From Pelagibius sp. (GTDB lineage: Bacteria; Pseudomonadota; Alphaproteobacteria; Kiloniellales; Kiloniellaceae), in the NCBI RefSeq assembly GCF_028281305.1, contig NZ_JANQKD010000087.1, positions 1 to 64,000 of the forward strand: 64,000 nucleotides of DNA. The letters run 5' to 3'. The translations under genes were made by a program, and so were the position numbers. A model generated the notes under the pieces. It searched no databases. It worked only from the letters and a program-made list of their open reading frames with translations, and was not told where the DNA came from. The number at the start of each line of letters is the position of its first letter. The first letter of the stretch is position 1. Positions 43,723 through 53,153 of this stretch are shown piece by piece.

Positions 43723-44109
43723 ATGACAGCAAAGATGACGCTGCGCACAGTTGCACTGATTGTCGGCGTGCTGAGCGGCACAGCGGCCGCCGGGGCGGCG
43801 GAAGGACCGGTCAGGATTCTTCACGGGGCCGCGACGACAGAGGCATCGGTGGTCACACAGAACGAGGGCGGCACGGGCCTGACCGTCCATCGCGGCCCGC
43901 CGAAGCTCCTGCCGCGCGGACCGGCGGCTGAGCCCCCACGGCGCGCGCGGATCGGACGCAATGCCGTCGGCATCGACAACCTGGAGCCGGCCGGCGCATG
44001 GTTGCTCGACCGCTCCGGCGAGCATCTGGTGGTCGTGCACTGCTATACGCGGGAGTCGGTTATGGTCGGCGGCAATCGGAAGATCCGCTGCAGTTCCCGA
44101 AGGTTCTAA
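43723..44109 (+). CDS. Small secreted hypothetical protein
   Basis: MTAKMTLRTVALIVGVLSGTAAAGAAEGPVRI... signal peptide; GRNAVGIDNLEPAGAWLLDRSGEHLVVVHCYTRESVMVGGNRKIRC. Confidence 0.6.
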   Translation: MTAKMTLRTVALIVGVLSGTAAAGAAEGPVRILHGAATTEASVVTQNEGGTGLTVHRGPPKLLPRGPAAEPPRRARIGRNAVGIDNLEPAGAWLLDRSGEHLVVVHCYTRESVMVGGNRKIRCSSRRF

Positions 44110-44121
44110 AGCGGCGACGCC

Positions 44122-45942
44122 TTAGGCCGCCGAGGTGTCCAGGGTCGCCGCCTCGCCGAACTGCAGGGCGGCCAGCCGGGCGTAGAGACCCCCGCCGGCC
44201 ACAAGTTCGTCGTGGCTGCCGCTTTCGACGAGCTGGCCCTGATCGATCACCAGAATGCGGTCCGCCTTCAGGACGGTGGCGAGGCGGTGGGCGATGACGA
44301 GGGTCGTGCGCTCGGTCATCAGCCGTTCGAGGGCCTGCTGCACGGCGCGCTCGCTTTCGGCGTCCAACGCGCTGGTCGCCTCGTCGAGCAGCAGCAGCGG
44401 CGGGTCCTTCAGGATGGCCCTGGCAATGGCCAGGCGCTGGCGCTGACCGCCGGAGAGACGCACGCCCTTCTCTCCGAGATAGGTGTCGAAGCCCTGGGGA
44501 AGCTGTTCGAGGAATTCCAGCGCCCCGGCAGCGGCCGCGGCGGCGCGCACCTCCGCGTCGCTGGCCTCCGGGCGGCCGTAGCGGATGTTCTCCCAGGCAT
44601 CGGCGGAAAACACCACCGGCTCCTGCGGGACCAGGCCGATGCGCGCGCGCAGATCGGCGGGATCGGCCTCCGGCAGCGCCACCCCGTCGACGCGGATGCA
44701 GCCGTTCTGCGGATCGTAAAAGCGCAGCAGAAGCTGGAACACCGTCGTCTTGCCGGCGCCCGAGGGACCGACGATGGCCACCTTCTCGCCCGGCTCGATG
44801 GTGAAGCTGAGGCCCTGCAGGGCCGAGCGGTCGGGGCGCGAGGGATAATGGAAAATCACGTGGTCGAAGCTGACGGCCCCGCGCGCCGGATGTGGCAGTG
44901 CTTTGGGCGCGGCAGGCGACGTGATTTCCGGCTCGGCGGCCAGCAGGTCCATCAGCCGCTCCGTCGCCCCGGCAGCGCGCTGCAGGTCGCCGATCACCTC
45001 GCTCACCGCACCGGCAGCCCCGGCCACGACGATGGCGTAGAAAACAAAGGCCGAAAGCTCGCCGGCGCTGATTCGCCCGCTCAGGACGTCGTGGCCGCCG
45101 ATCCAGAGGATCACGCTGACCGCGCCAAAGACCAGCACGATGACAACGGCGGTCAGCATGGCCCGCGCGGCGATGCGCCGCCGCGCGGTTCCGAAGGCTT
45201 CTTCCACCCGTGCCGAGAACCGACGCCGGTCCTCCCCCTCATGCACGAAAGCCTGTACCGTGCGGATGGCATCCAGGGTCTCGCCCGCATAGACCCCGAG
45301 ATCGGCGATGCGGTCCTGGCTGTCGCGGCTGAGACGCCGCACGCGCCGGCCGTAGGTCAGGATCGGCAGCAGCACCAGGGGGACCACCAGAAACACCAGG
45401 GCGGTCAGCCGCGCCGAGGTGATGATCAGCAGCACCGAGCCGCCTGCCAGCAGCAGGGAATTGCGGATCGCCACCGATACGGAGGAGCCGACCACGGTCT
45501 GCAGCAGCGTCGTGTCGGTGGTCAGCCGTGAGAGCACCTCTCCGGTGCGGGTGACCTCGTAGTAGGCCGGCGAGAGGGTGACGATGTGATCGAAGACCCG
45601 TTTGCGGATGTCCGCCACCACCCGTTCGCCGATCCAGGAAACCAGATAGAAGCGGACGTAGCTGGCCACCGCCAGCAAGATGACGACACCGAAGAGGACC
45701 AGGACCGCCTGGTTCAGCAGGGCGGCATTGCCGGCCGAGAACCCCTCGTCCACCAGCCGCCGCAGGCCCATCCCCAGGCCCAGCACCGTGGCCGCCGCCG
45801 TCAGCAGCGCCGCCATGGCCCCGACAAGCTGCAGCTTGTAGGGCCGCACGAACTGCCAGAGCTCGGCGAGCAGCTTCAGGCTGCCGCGGGCGGGCGCGTC
45901 ACTGCGCAGGCCGCTCGGGGCGGGAGAGGAGATTCGCATCAA
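44122..45942 (-). CDS. ABC transporter, fused permease/ATPase (MsbA-like)
   Basis: VAIVGPSGAGKTTVFQLLLRFYDP, LSGGQRQRLAIARAILKDPPLLLLDEATSALD. Confidence 0.95.
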   Translation of the reverse strand: MMRISSPAPSGLRSDAPARGSLKLLAELWQFVRPYKLQLVGAMAALLTAAATVLGLGMGLRRLVDEGFSAGNAALLNQAVLVLFGVVILLAVASYVRFYLVSWIGERVVADIRKRVFDHIVTLSPAYYEVTRTGEVLSRLTTDTTLLQTVVGSSVSVAIRNSLLLAGGSVLLIITSARLTALVFLVVPLVLLPILTYGRRVRRLSRDSQDRIADLGVYAGETLDAIRTVQAFVHEGEDRRRFSARVEEAFGTARRRIAARAMLTAVVIVLVFGAVSVILWIGGHDVLSGRISAGELSAFVFYAIVVAGAAGAVSEVIGDLQRAAGATERLMDLLAAEPEITSPAAPKALPHPARGAVSFDHVIFHYPSRPDRSALQGLSFTIEPGEKVAIVGPSGAGKTTVFQLLLRFYDPQNGCIRVDGVALPEADPADLRARIGLVPQEPVVFSADAWENIRYGRPEASDAEVRAAAAAAGALEFLEQLPQGFDTYLGEKGVRLSGGQRQRLAIARAILKDPPLLLLDEATSALDAESERAVQQALERLMTERTTLVIAHRLATVLKADRILVIDQGQLVESGSHDELVAGGGLYARLAALQFGEAATLDTSAA

Positions 45943-45943
45943 C

Positions 45944-45996
45944 CGGGCTCTTCCATGTAACCGGGCTTCTCATGACCGGGCTTCTTATGACCGGGC
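45944..45996. repeat. 15-bp tandem repeat CCGGGCTTCTCATGA
   Basis: ccgggctcttccatgtaa / ccgggcttctcatga / ccgggcttcttatga / ccgggcatcccag. Confidence 0.7.
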
Positions 45997-46326
45997 ATCC
46001 CAGCCGGGCGGGCCGCGCCGGGCAGCCGATCGGCAGGGACCTTTACCTGGGCCCGATCCTCCCTGACGCCTAGGACAAAATCCAGCAAATACGGGGCTCC
46101 CGGCCCGGTCTGCGGCCTTTCGTCCGCCCGCGGGCCGGAAATAGCCGCCCCCGCGCGGCCGCCGCTTCCTGACCGCCGCGAGGCAAATGAGAACAACACC
46201 ATGAAATCGCTAGATTTATTGGCGCTTGCAGGGCCGGAACAAGCGGCGGCCCGTCACCCTCGGACGGGGTTGCGTCCGGGCCCGCACTCGGGTATATACC
46301 GCCGCGCTTTATCGAGGATCATGGCC

Positions 46327-46551
46327 ATGAAAAAAGACCTGCACCCGGAGTACCACGAGATCACCGTGGTGATGACCGACGGCACCGAGTTCAAGACCCG
46401 CTCCACCTATGGGGCCGCGGGCGACACCATGCGCCTGGATATCGACCCCAAGACCCACCCCGCCTGGACCGGCGAGCACCGCCTGGTCGACAGTGGCGGC
46501 CAGGTGGCCAAGTTCAACAAGCGCTTCGGCGGTTTCGGCCTGAAGTCGTAA
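46327..46551 (+). CDS. rpmE: 50S ribosomal protein L31
   Basis: [49 protein letters not shown]. Confidence 0.96.
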   Translation: MKKDLHPEYHEITVVMTDGTEFKTRSTYGAAGDTMRLDIDPKTHPAWTGEHRLVDSGGQVAKFNKRFGGFGLKS

Positions 46552-46611
46552 GGATCCCGGCGCCGCCGGTGGAGCGAGGCTCCCGGCGGTTATACCGAAG
46601 GTCCGATAGCA

Positions 46612-46637
46612 GGGCGGCCGTTGCGCCGCCCTTTTTG
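46612..46637 (+). terminator. Rho-independent terminator downstream of rpmE
   Basis: gggcggc-cgttgc-gccgccc followed by ttttt. Confidence 0.85.
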
Positions 46638-46682
46638 TCTGAAACCCCTTTATCCGCGAGAGACCCTGGAGAACCGGGACGG

Positions 46683-47105
46683 CTATCCCTGCAGGCTGGG
46701 CCGGCTCGGGCGGTCCTGCATGGCATCGAGGCGGGCCACGCGCTGATAGAGCTTGTGGGAGCGCTCGAGAAGATCCAGCAGGCGCGGCTGAAGCTGCGCT
46801 CCTTCGACCGGCGGTGCCGTCTCCTCGCAGACCTCCTTACCGGACAGGCGGTACTCTTCCGCGGCGGCCTCCTCGCGGGTCATTTCGCCCGCATGCACCG
46901 CTTTCTGGACCAGGAGCCAGGCCATAATCTGGGTCAGCCGTGCGGTCAGCCGCATGGTCTCGCAGCTCATCGCCATGCGTTCGGCCGGCGACATCTTCTT
47001 GCGCTCTTCGGGCTCGCGATGGGTCAGATAGTCCCGCGCTTCGCGGGTCAGCGCCAAGGCCTCGTCGAAGGTCGAATCAAAGAAGGCAACGGTCTGGTCC
47101 TTCAA
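46683..47105 (-). CDS. DUF1465 family protein
   Basis: FFDSTFDEALALTREARDYLTHREPEERKKMSPAERMAMSCETMRLTARLTQIMAWLLVQKAVHAGEMT. Confidence 0.82.
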   Translation of the reverse strand: MKDQTVAFFDSTFDEALALTREARDYLTHREPEERKKMSPAERMAMSCETMRLTARLTQIMAWLLVQKAVHAGEMTREEAAAEEYRLSGKEVCEETAPPVEGAQLQPRLLDLLERSHKLYQRVARLDAMQDRPSRPSLQG

Positions 47106-47410
47106 GACGGATTCCTCAAGACGGGCTCCTGGGCAGGACGGCCTGTTGCGAGCGGCCCCCGGCTGGCGGGCCCGGGATCGCTGAACGGCGAAAAACGTCC
47201 GATGCTAACCCCTTCCGGCTTAACAATCCCTTGGAAATGAACGCCGCAGAGATCAGGAATTATTTCATATCCAGCAGAGACCGCAAGCCTTGAATCGGAA
47301 CCGCCAGCTTCCAATATCCAAGGGGCCGCAGAGGGGTGCCTTCTAAAAGGGCCTCTCAGAACGGCGGCTTATGACGAGGGTCCGACCATCCGGTGGGCCC
47401 GTTGACCAAC

Positions 47411-47439
47411 CATATTGCTCATGCAAGGAGAATGTGGAC
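47411..47439 (+). promoter_or_regulatory. ROSE-type RNA thermometer hairpin upstream of hsp20
   Basis: CCAUAUUGCU-CAUGCA-AGGAGAAUGUGG: UUGCU (47415-47419) opposite SD AGGAG (47426-47430) with the ROSE-type G-G mismatch, 9 nt before the ATG. Confidence 0.72.
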
Positions 47440-47901
47440 ATGCGCAGTCTTGATCTTTCCCCCCTTTTCCGTGCCACCGTCGGTTTCGACCGTCTCGCCT
47501 CCGCGCTCGACGCCGCCAGCCGGCTGGACGACAGCGCCTACAGCTACCCGCCCTACAACATCGAGAAGACCGGTGACGACAGCTACCGGATCGTGATGGC
47601 GGTGGCAGGCTTCGGCGAAGACGAATTGGACGTCACGGCAAAGGAGAACAGCCTGACCATCACCGGCAAGAAGGCCGCTGAGGGCGAAGAGCCCAAGTAC
47701 CTCCACCGCGGTATCGCCGCGCGCGCCTTTGAGCGCCGCTTCGACCTCGCCGACTACATCAAGGTGAGCGGTGCCAAGCTGGAGAACGGCCTGCTGTCGG
47801 TCGACCTGGTCCGCGAGATTCCCGAGGCCAAGAAGCCCCGCTCCATCAAGATCACTTCCGGCGTCGGCAGCGCCAAGGTGATCGAGAGCGAAGCGGCCTG
47901 A
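47440..47901 (+). CDS. Hsp20 family small heat-shock protein
   Basis: MRSLDLSPLFRATVGFDRLASALDAASR...YPPYNIEKTGDDSYRIVMAVAGFGEDELDVTAKENSLTITGKK...YLHRGIAARAFERRFDLADYI. Confidence 0.96.
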   Translation: MRSLDLSPLFRATVGFDRLASALDAASRLDDSAYSYPPYNIEKTGDDSYRIVMAVAGFGEDELDVTAKENSLTITGKKAAEGEEPKYLHRGIAARAFERRFDLADYIKVSGAKLENGLLSVDLVREIPEAKKPRSIKITSGVGSAKVIESEAA

Positions 47902-47937
47902 CGCGGCCTCTCCAGTCTTCACAAGACCTGTGGCAAG

Positions 47938-47967
47938 CGGCCGGGCGGCAAACAACCGCCCGGCCGC
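47938..47967 (+). terminator. Terminator-like hairpin downstream of hsp20
   Basis: cggccgggcgg-caaacaa-ccgcccggccg followed by a weak T tract (cattttg). Confidence 0.6.
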
Positions 47968-48062
47968 CTGCATTTTGAAGCGGCTGGGCGTCTCCTGCAC
48001 GCTCGCTGCAACGCCCTGATCGTCACCCGCCTGCGCTTCGACCGGCTGGCGGGGGAGTGATC

Positions 48063-48246
48063 CTCCTCACCCTCCCGCTGCGCGGCACCGGTCTTCCCCC
48101 TCACCCAGCTTCGCCTAAGCGCGCTCCGCTTGCTAAGGCTGCGCAGCCCTCTCCCACGAGGGGAGAGGATTTCTCGTCGAGGCACTCTAACGTTCCCTCT
48201 CCCCTCGTGGGAGAGGGAGGGGCCCGCGCAGCGGGAGGGTGAGGGG
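48063..48246. repeat. Nested inverted repeat (ctcaccctcccgctgcgcgg / ccctctcccacgaggggagagg and reverse complements)
   Basis: ccctctcccacgaggggagagg pairs with cctctcccctcgtgggagaggg; outer arms caccctcccgctgcgcggc / gcccgcgcagcgggagggtg. Confidence 0.85.
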
Positions 48247-48257
48247 GAACGGCGCCG

Positions 48258-48695
48258 TCAGACGTTGGAGGGCACCACCTCAGCGGCAATCGGAAAGTCC
48301 TTGCGGCGGATCACGAGTTCCCAGTCTTCCTTGCCGTTCGAGCGGACCCAGGCGTGGCGCGTACCGCGTTTCTGTAAGTGCGAGTGGATCTTTCCGATCA
48401 CTTTCCGCGAGCCGGCCTCGCGATAGAAGACGGTGCGCTCATAGGCCGCCCCCAGGCGTGCCATCACCGCCTCCACTGCGGCGTCCAGTTCGCGTTCCGA
48501 CTCCAGGTGGGCAAGGAAGATGTGATCTTCATCGACCCGCCCGTCCTCCAGCTCCGGGCAGGACCCTTCCGCCTCGTAAGCGAAGAGATCAAGGCCGCCG
48601 CCGCGCCGATGATAGGCGACGAATTCCACAGTGTAGGATCCGCTGGGATGGGTGTGATCGTCGGTATAGGCGGTCCAATCCATCGGCCCATCCAT
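48258..48695 (-). CDS. Conserved hypothetical protein
   Basis: 145 aa ORF MDGPMDWTAYTDDHTHPSGSYTVEFVAYHRRGGGLDLFAYEAEGSCPE... Confidence 0.65.
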   Translation of the reverse strand: MDGPMDWTAYTDDHTHPSGSYTVEFVAYHRRGGGLDLFAYEAEGSCPELEDGRVDEDHIFLAHLESERELDAAVEAVMARLGAAYERTVFYREAGSRKVIGKIHSHLQKRGTRHAWVRSNGKEDWELVIRRKDFPIAAEVVPSNV

Positions 48696-48705
48696 GCAGA
48701 ACGCC

Positions 48706-49158
48706 CTAGACCACCACCTGCAGGCGCGCCAGCGCCGCCCGCAGACTATCAGGAATCGGCACGGCCTTCATGGTCGCGCGCTCGACGAAGACATGGACGA
48801 AGCTGCCGGTCGCCGCCGCGTCCTCCCGGCCTTCCCTGAAAAGACCGATCTCGTAGCGCACCGCGCGGTTGCCCAGATGGCCGACGCGCAAACCCGCCTC
48901 GACGTTTTCCGGGAAGGCGAAGGCGGCCTTGTACTGGCAGGCGCTCTCGGCGCAGACGCCGATCACCCCGCCGTCGTGGATGTCCAGCCCGCCTTCGCGG
49001 ATCAGGTATTCGTTGATGACGGTGTCGAAGTAGGAGTAGTAGACCACATTGTTCACGTGGCCGTAGATGTCGTTGTCCATCCAGCGCGTCGGGATGGTCA
49101 GGAAGTGCATGTAGTCCGCACGGCGCGCGGCACGGGTCTCGGCAAGAGTATCGGTCAT
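48706..49158 (-). CDS. Acyl-CoA thioesterase (hot-dog fold)
   Basis: [30 protein letters not shown]. Confidence 0.92.
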   Translation of the reverse strand: MTDTLAETRAARRADYMHFLTIPTRWMDNDIYGHVNNVVYYSYFDTVINEYLIREGGLDIHDGGVIGVCAESACQYKAAFAFPENVEAGLRVGHLGNRAVRYEIGLFREGREDAAATGSFVHVFVERATMKAVPIPDSLRAALARLQVVV

Positions 49159-49167
49159 CGGCTCACG

Positions 49168-49956
49168 TCACAGGATCGTTCGCAGGGCATCCAGGCTTTC
49201 GTCAGGCTTCTCGGCCAGCATCATGTGGCCGCAGGCGGGGATGGTGACCTGGCGGGCGCCGTCGACGGCGGCGACCAGCTTGGTGCCGGCGCGCGCCGGG
49301 GTCATCTTGTCGTGCGTCCCCATGATCATCAGCAGCGGACAGGCCACCTTGGCCGCGGCCTCCATGGCGCCCTGATAGGCATTGCAGGCCGCAAGGTCGG
49401 CATGCAGCACGCCGGGCCTGACGCGCTGCAGCAGGCGCTCGCCGCCGCCCATCATCCAGGCGCCGGGCAGGCGCGCGCCGCCGTAGTGGCCGCTCGGCCC
49501 GAAACCCCAGGAGGTCATCAGCTCGAAGGCCAGGGGATCGTCGGCCTCCGCCGCCGCCAAGAGGTCCGGATGCACCGGCATCTTCGGCGCCGCCCCCATC
49601 AACGCCGCGGCGCGCACCCGGCCCCCGTGGCGCCCGGCACAGTCGAGCGCAACCAGCGCCCCCATGGAGTGGCCGACGAGCGCCGCCGTCTCCAGCGCCG
49701 CTTCGTCCAGCAGCCGCACGACCCAGTCGGCCATGGCCTCAATGGAGGTCAGCGGCGCGCCCTCCGAGCGGCCGTGGCCCGGCAGGTCGACCGCCAGCAC
49801 GCTGCGGTCGCGGTGGGCGAAGTAGCGCGCGGGCAGCGCCCAGACCGTGTGATCGAGACCGGCGCCGTGCAGAAACACGATCACAGGCAGGTCGGGGTCG
49901 AAGCTGCGTCCGCCGGTCGCGGCATAGACCCGCGCACCGTCCACTGAGAGGTCCAT
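49168..49956 (-). CDS. Alpha/beta hydrolase
   Basis: PVIVFLHGAGLDHTVW, ALVGHSMGALVAL, ACGHMMLAEKPDE. Confidence 0.92.
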   Translation of the reverse strand: MDLSVDGARVYAATGGRSFDPDLPVIVFLHGAGLDHTVWALPARYFAHRDRSVLAVDLPGHGRSEGAPLTSIEAMADWVVRLLDEAALETAALVGHSMGALVALDCAGRHGGRVRAAALMGAAPKMPVHPDLLAAAEADDPLAFELMTSWGFGPSGHYGGARLPGAWMMGGGERLLQRVRPGVLHADLAACNAYQGAMEAAAKVACPLLMIMGTHDKMTPARAGTKLVAAVDGARQVTIPACGHMMLAEKPDESLDALRTIL

Positions 49957-50010
49957 GCCGGTTAATCCATCCTTCGGGGTGTTCGGCGGCTGAAGCCGCG
50001 GCGGTTGCGG

Positions 50011-51306
50011 TCAGACTTTCTGGGATACACGGAGCGCCTGGCGCAGATCACCGATGATGTCGTCCGGGTCCTCCAGGCCGACGGAGAGGCGCACCATGTC
50101 CTCGCCGACGCCTGCGGCGGCCAGCTGCTCCGCGCTCATCTGCTGATGGGTGGTGCTGGCCGGATGGATCACCAGGGTCTTGGCGTCGCCCACGTTGGCG
50201 AGGTGGGAGGAGAGCTGGCAGGCCTCGATGAACTTCGCCCCAGCCTGGCGGCCGCCCTTCACGCCGAAGGAAACGATGGAGCCGCAGCCGCGGGGCATCA
50301 GCTTCTGGCCGAGGGCGTGGTCGGGATGGTCCGGCAGGTCCGGGTGGATGACCCAGGAGACGGCATCCTCGCGCTGCAGCGCCTCCAGCACCTTATGGGT
50401 GTTGGCCATGTGACGTTCCATGCGCAAGGGGAGAGTCTCCACACCCTGAAGAATGTAAAAAGCGTTCTGTGGGCTCATCGTGGCGCCGAAATCGCGCAAG
50501 CCCTCCGCCCGCGCCCGCATGGCAAAGGCCTGGGGGCCGAACTCCTCGGCGAAGTCGATGCCGTGATAGCCCGCGTAGGGCTCGGTCAGGGTGTCGAAGC
50601 GGCCGCTGGCCTCCCAGTCGAAACGCCCGCCGTCGACCAGCAGCCCGCCCAGGGCCAGGCCGTGACCGCCGAGCCACTTGGTGGCGGAGTGCATGACCAG
50701 ATCGGCGCCCAGTTCCACGGGGCGGCAGAGGTAAGGCGTGGCGAAGGTGCTGTCGATCATCAGCGGCAGGCCGGCGTCGTGCGCCACCTCTGCCACCGCG
50801 GGGATGTCCAGCACCTCCAGGCCCGGATTGCCCAGACCCTCGGCGAAGACCAGCCGGGTTTCCGGGCGAATGGCATCGCGGAAGGCGGCGACGTCGCGCG
50901 GATTGACGAAGCTGGTGGTGATGCCGAAGCGCGGCAGGGTGTGGGTGAAGAGGTTGATGGAGCCGCCGTAGAGCGATGCCGAGGCGACGATATGCCCGCC
51001 CTGGCCCATCAGGGTGGCGACCGCCAGATGCAGGGCGGCTTGGCCGGAGGCGGTGGCAATGGCGGCCACCCCCAGTTCCAGCGCGGCAACCCGTTCCTCC
51101 AGCACCGCGACGGTGGGGTTGGAGATGCGGCTGTAGATATGGCCGGCGCGCTCCAGATTGAACAGCGCTGCCGCCTGGTCGGTGTCCCGGAAGACGTAAG
51201 AGGTGGTCTGGTAGATCGGCACCGCCCGTGCGCCGGTCACCGGGTCGGGCTGCTGACCGGCGTGCAGGGAGAGGGTGTCGAACTTGAGGAACTTTGGATC
51301 TGCCAC
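50011..51306 (-). CDS. O-acetylhomoserine aminocarboxypropyltransferase (Cys/Met metabolism PLP enzyme)
   Basis: FDTLSLHAGQQPDPVTGARAVPIYQTTSYVFRDTDQAAALFNLERAGHIYSRISNPT..., LVMHSATKWLGGHG. Confidence 0.93.
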   Translation of the reverse strand: MADPKFLKFDTLSLHAGQQPDPVTGARAVPIYQTTSYVFRDTDQAAALFNLERAGHIYSRISNPTVAVLEERVAALELGVAAIATASGQAALHLAVATLMGQGGHIVASASLYGGSINLFTHTLPRFGITTSFVNPRDVAAFRDAIRPETRLVFAEGLGNPGLEVLDIPAVAEVAHDAGLPLMIDSTFATPYLCRPVELGADLVMHSATKWLGGHGLALGGLLVDGGRFDWEASGRFDTLTEPYAGYHGIDFAEEFGPQAFAMRARAEGLRDFGATMSPQNAFYILQGVETLPLRMERHMANTHKVLEALQREDAVSWVIHPDLPDHPDHALGQKLMPRGCGSIVSFGVKGGRQAGAKFIEACQLSSHLANVGDAKTLVIHPASTTHQQMSAEQLAAAGVGEDMVRLSVGLEDPDDIIGDLRQALRVSQKV

Positions 51307-51887
51307 GGTGAGGGACTCCGGTTATGCGCCCGCAACCTTATACCAAGCCGCGGCGATCCTGACCCCCTCTTGCGCCGCATGCGGAAGCGCAAGGGGCACC
51401 CTGCGGCAGTGCAAAAGAACAGACGCGCGAAACACCGTCGATATAACGGTTCGCGCGCCTTTCTCCGCAAGCAGCGGAGCGGCTTCATCTGCAGCGCTGG
51501 AAGTAAAAAAAGCAGGGCCCAAAATTGAAGGAGGGCCTTCGATCCGGATGGATCGTGGCCCCTCCCCTTGTTTACGTTCTACCCTGTCAACTTGCCGTCC
51601 CGAACACTACCAATGTCCTGCCGACGGTCAAGCGGAGAATCATTAACGTCTTGAACGCGGGGGCTTTCCTTGGAGTCCTGCGCGCTTGAAGTGCCGCCGA
51701 CTGCAAGAACCGTTGCCGCAATCTGCAACGCGGTCCGGTAAGCGGGCCCACCACCATCGCGGAGCGCCGACAGCGCTCCACTGTCGCCATGCATGAATCA
51801 CAATCATAAGAAGAGACGCACTGCCGACTTGCAGCTTCGGTGTCGTAGGATGCTCTCGTACAGACCGCCAAGACGGCACGCGGCGCA

Positions 51888-52050
51888 GAAAGAAAAACCG
51901 CCGGGCGAACCCGGCGGCAAGTTTAACAGGGAGGCGTTACAAGGAACGGATAAACATCCGAAAGACGACCCGGGAGGACCCGGGGAGGGTGCCAGGCCGT
52001 CTATGGTTCAAATTAGCCTCGAATTCCTAAAGAATAGTTAAGACTCTGGT
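51888..52050 (-). ncRNA. Orphan sRNA candidate with anti-Shine-Dalgarno motifs and Rho-independent terminator
   Basis: Minus strand contains CACCCUCCCC, GUCCUCCCGG and GCCUCCCUG, hairpin CGGAU-GUUU-AUCCG, and terminator CCGCCGGG-UUCG-CCCGGCGG-UUUUU (51898-51917); no minus-strand ORF supports it. 5' end is a guess. Confidence 0.6.
51893..51917 (-). terminator. Rho-independent terminator
   Basis: Perfect 8-bp stem CCGCCGGG/CCCGGCGG with UUCG loop and U5 tract on the minus strand. Confidence 0.85.
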
Positions 52051-52246
52051 TAAAACTTTCTGTATGACCGAGATCGGAACCGGGAAAAACGGCGGAAATC
52101 CGCGGATCTTCCATTTGGAGCTCGATCCCGGGAAAGCGGCGCCCACATCTTTTTTGGTTAAGAAGCGCGGCTTTCACCCGCGAACCCAGCCGCCCGCCGG
52201 GCGGCATAAGCCATCGAACAGCGGAACGAACGGAGGCGAAACCATC

Positions 52247-52651
52247 ATGACAACGCGGCGCAGGTTCCTGATCTCCAGCAGCCTTGTCTTGTCGGCGGGC
52301 GTTCTCGTTACGGGGCTAGCCGCAGGGCTCGGCACCCGGCCGGCGCGCGCGCACCACGGCTGGCGCTGGACCGAGGACGGCAACTTCGAGCTTACGGGCC
52401 TGATCCAGACGGTGCGTCTGGGCAATCCGCACGGGCTTCTCACCGTCGATGCCGACGGCGAGATCTGGACCGTCGAGGTCGGACAGCCCTGGCGCAACGA
52501 GCGGGCGGGCCTCACCGACGACATGCTGACCCCGGGGACGGAGATCAAGGCCATCGGGCAGCGCGCCGCCGATGAGGCCGACAAGCGGGTCAAGGCGGAG
52601 CGCGTCAGCATCAAAGGTCAGCTCTACAACCTTTACCCGAACCGGGACTGA
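52247..52651 (+). CDS. Tat-exported DUF6152-like protein
   Basis: MTTRRRFLISSSLVLSAGVLVTGLAAGLGTRPARAHHGWRWTEDGNFELTGLIQTVRLGNPHGLLTVDADGEIWTVEVGQPWRNERAGL. Confidence 0.8.
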   Translation: MTTRRRFLISSSLVLSAGVLVTGLAAGLGTRPARAHHGWRWTEDGNFELTGLIQTVRLGNPHGLLTVDADGEIWTVEVGQPWRNERAGLTDDMLTPGTEIKAIGQRAADEADKRVKAERVSIKGQLYNLYPNRD

Positions 52652-53153
52652 GGGCGCGATCTTCGACGCCCCAATCGTCGAGGCGCTGGCAGCGCTTCAG
52701 GACATGGCGCTGCCGAGCGCCCTGCGCGCCTCGCGCTGGGTCTATCCCGTCGTCAACGCCGGCCACATCGTCGGTCTGGCGCTGCTGTTCGGCGCCATCG
52801 TACCGCTCGACCTCAGGCTCCTGGGGGCCTGGGCCGACCGCCCCATCGCACCGATGGCCCGGGTCCTGGTCCCGGTCGCCCTCTGCGGCCTGGTTCTGGC
52901 GGTCGTCTGCGGGCTGCTGCTGTTCTCGGTCCACGCGGTCAAGTACGCGGGCACGACTCTTTTCCAGGTCAAACTGCTGTTGATCCTCGCGGCCATCGCC
53001 AATGCCCTGCTGCTGCGCCGCGCGGCCGACTGGACCCTGGCCCAGGTGCCGGAGATGGCGGTAAACAGCCCGCGCCTGCGCCTGGCCGGCGCCCTCTCGC
53101 TCGGTCTCTGGCTGGCGGTCATCCTCTGCGGCCGCTTTATTGCTTACCTGTGA
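52572..53153 (+). CDS. DUF6644-like integral membrane protein (start uncertain, possibly 52704)
   Basis: LRASRWVYPVVNAGHIVGLALLFGAIVPLDLRLLGAW...LFSVHAVKYAGTTLFQVKLLLI; multiple TM segments. Confidence 0.75.
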   Translation: MRPTSGSRRSASASKVSSTTFTRTGTEGAIFDAPIVEALAALQDMALPSALRASRWVYPVVNAGHIVGLALLFGAIVPLDLRLLGAWADRPIAPMARVLVPVALCGLVLAVVCGLLLFSVHAVKYAGTTLFQVKLLLILAAIANALLLRRAADWTLAQVPEMAVNSPRLRLAGALSLGLWLAVILCGRFIAYL

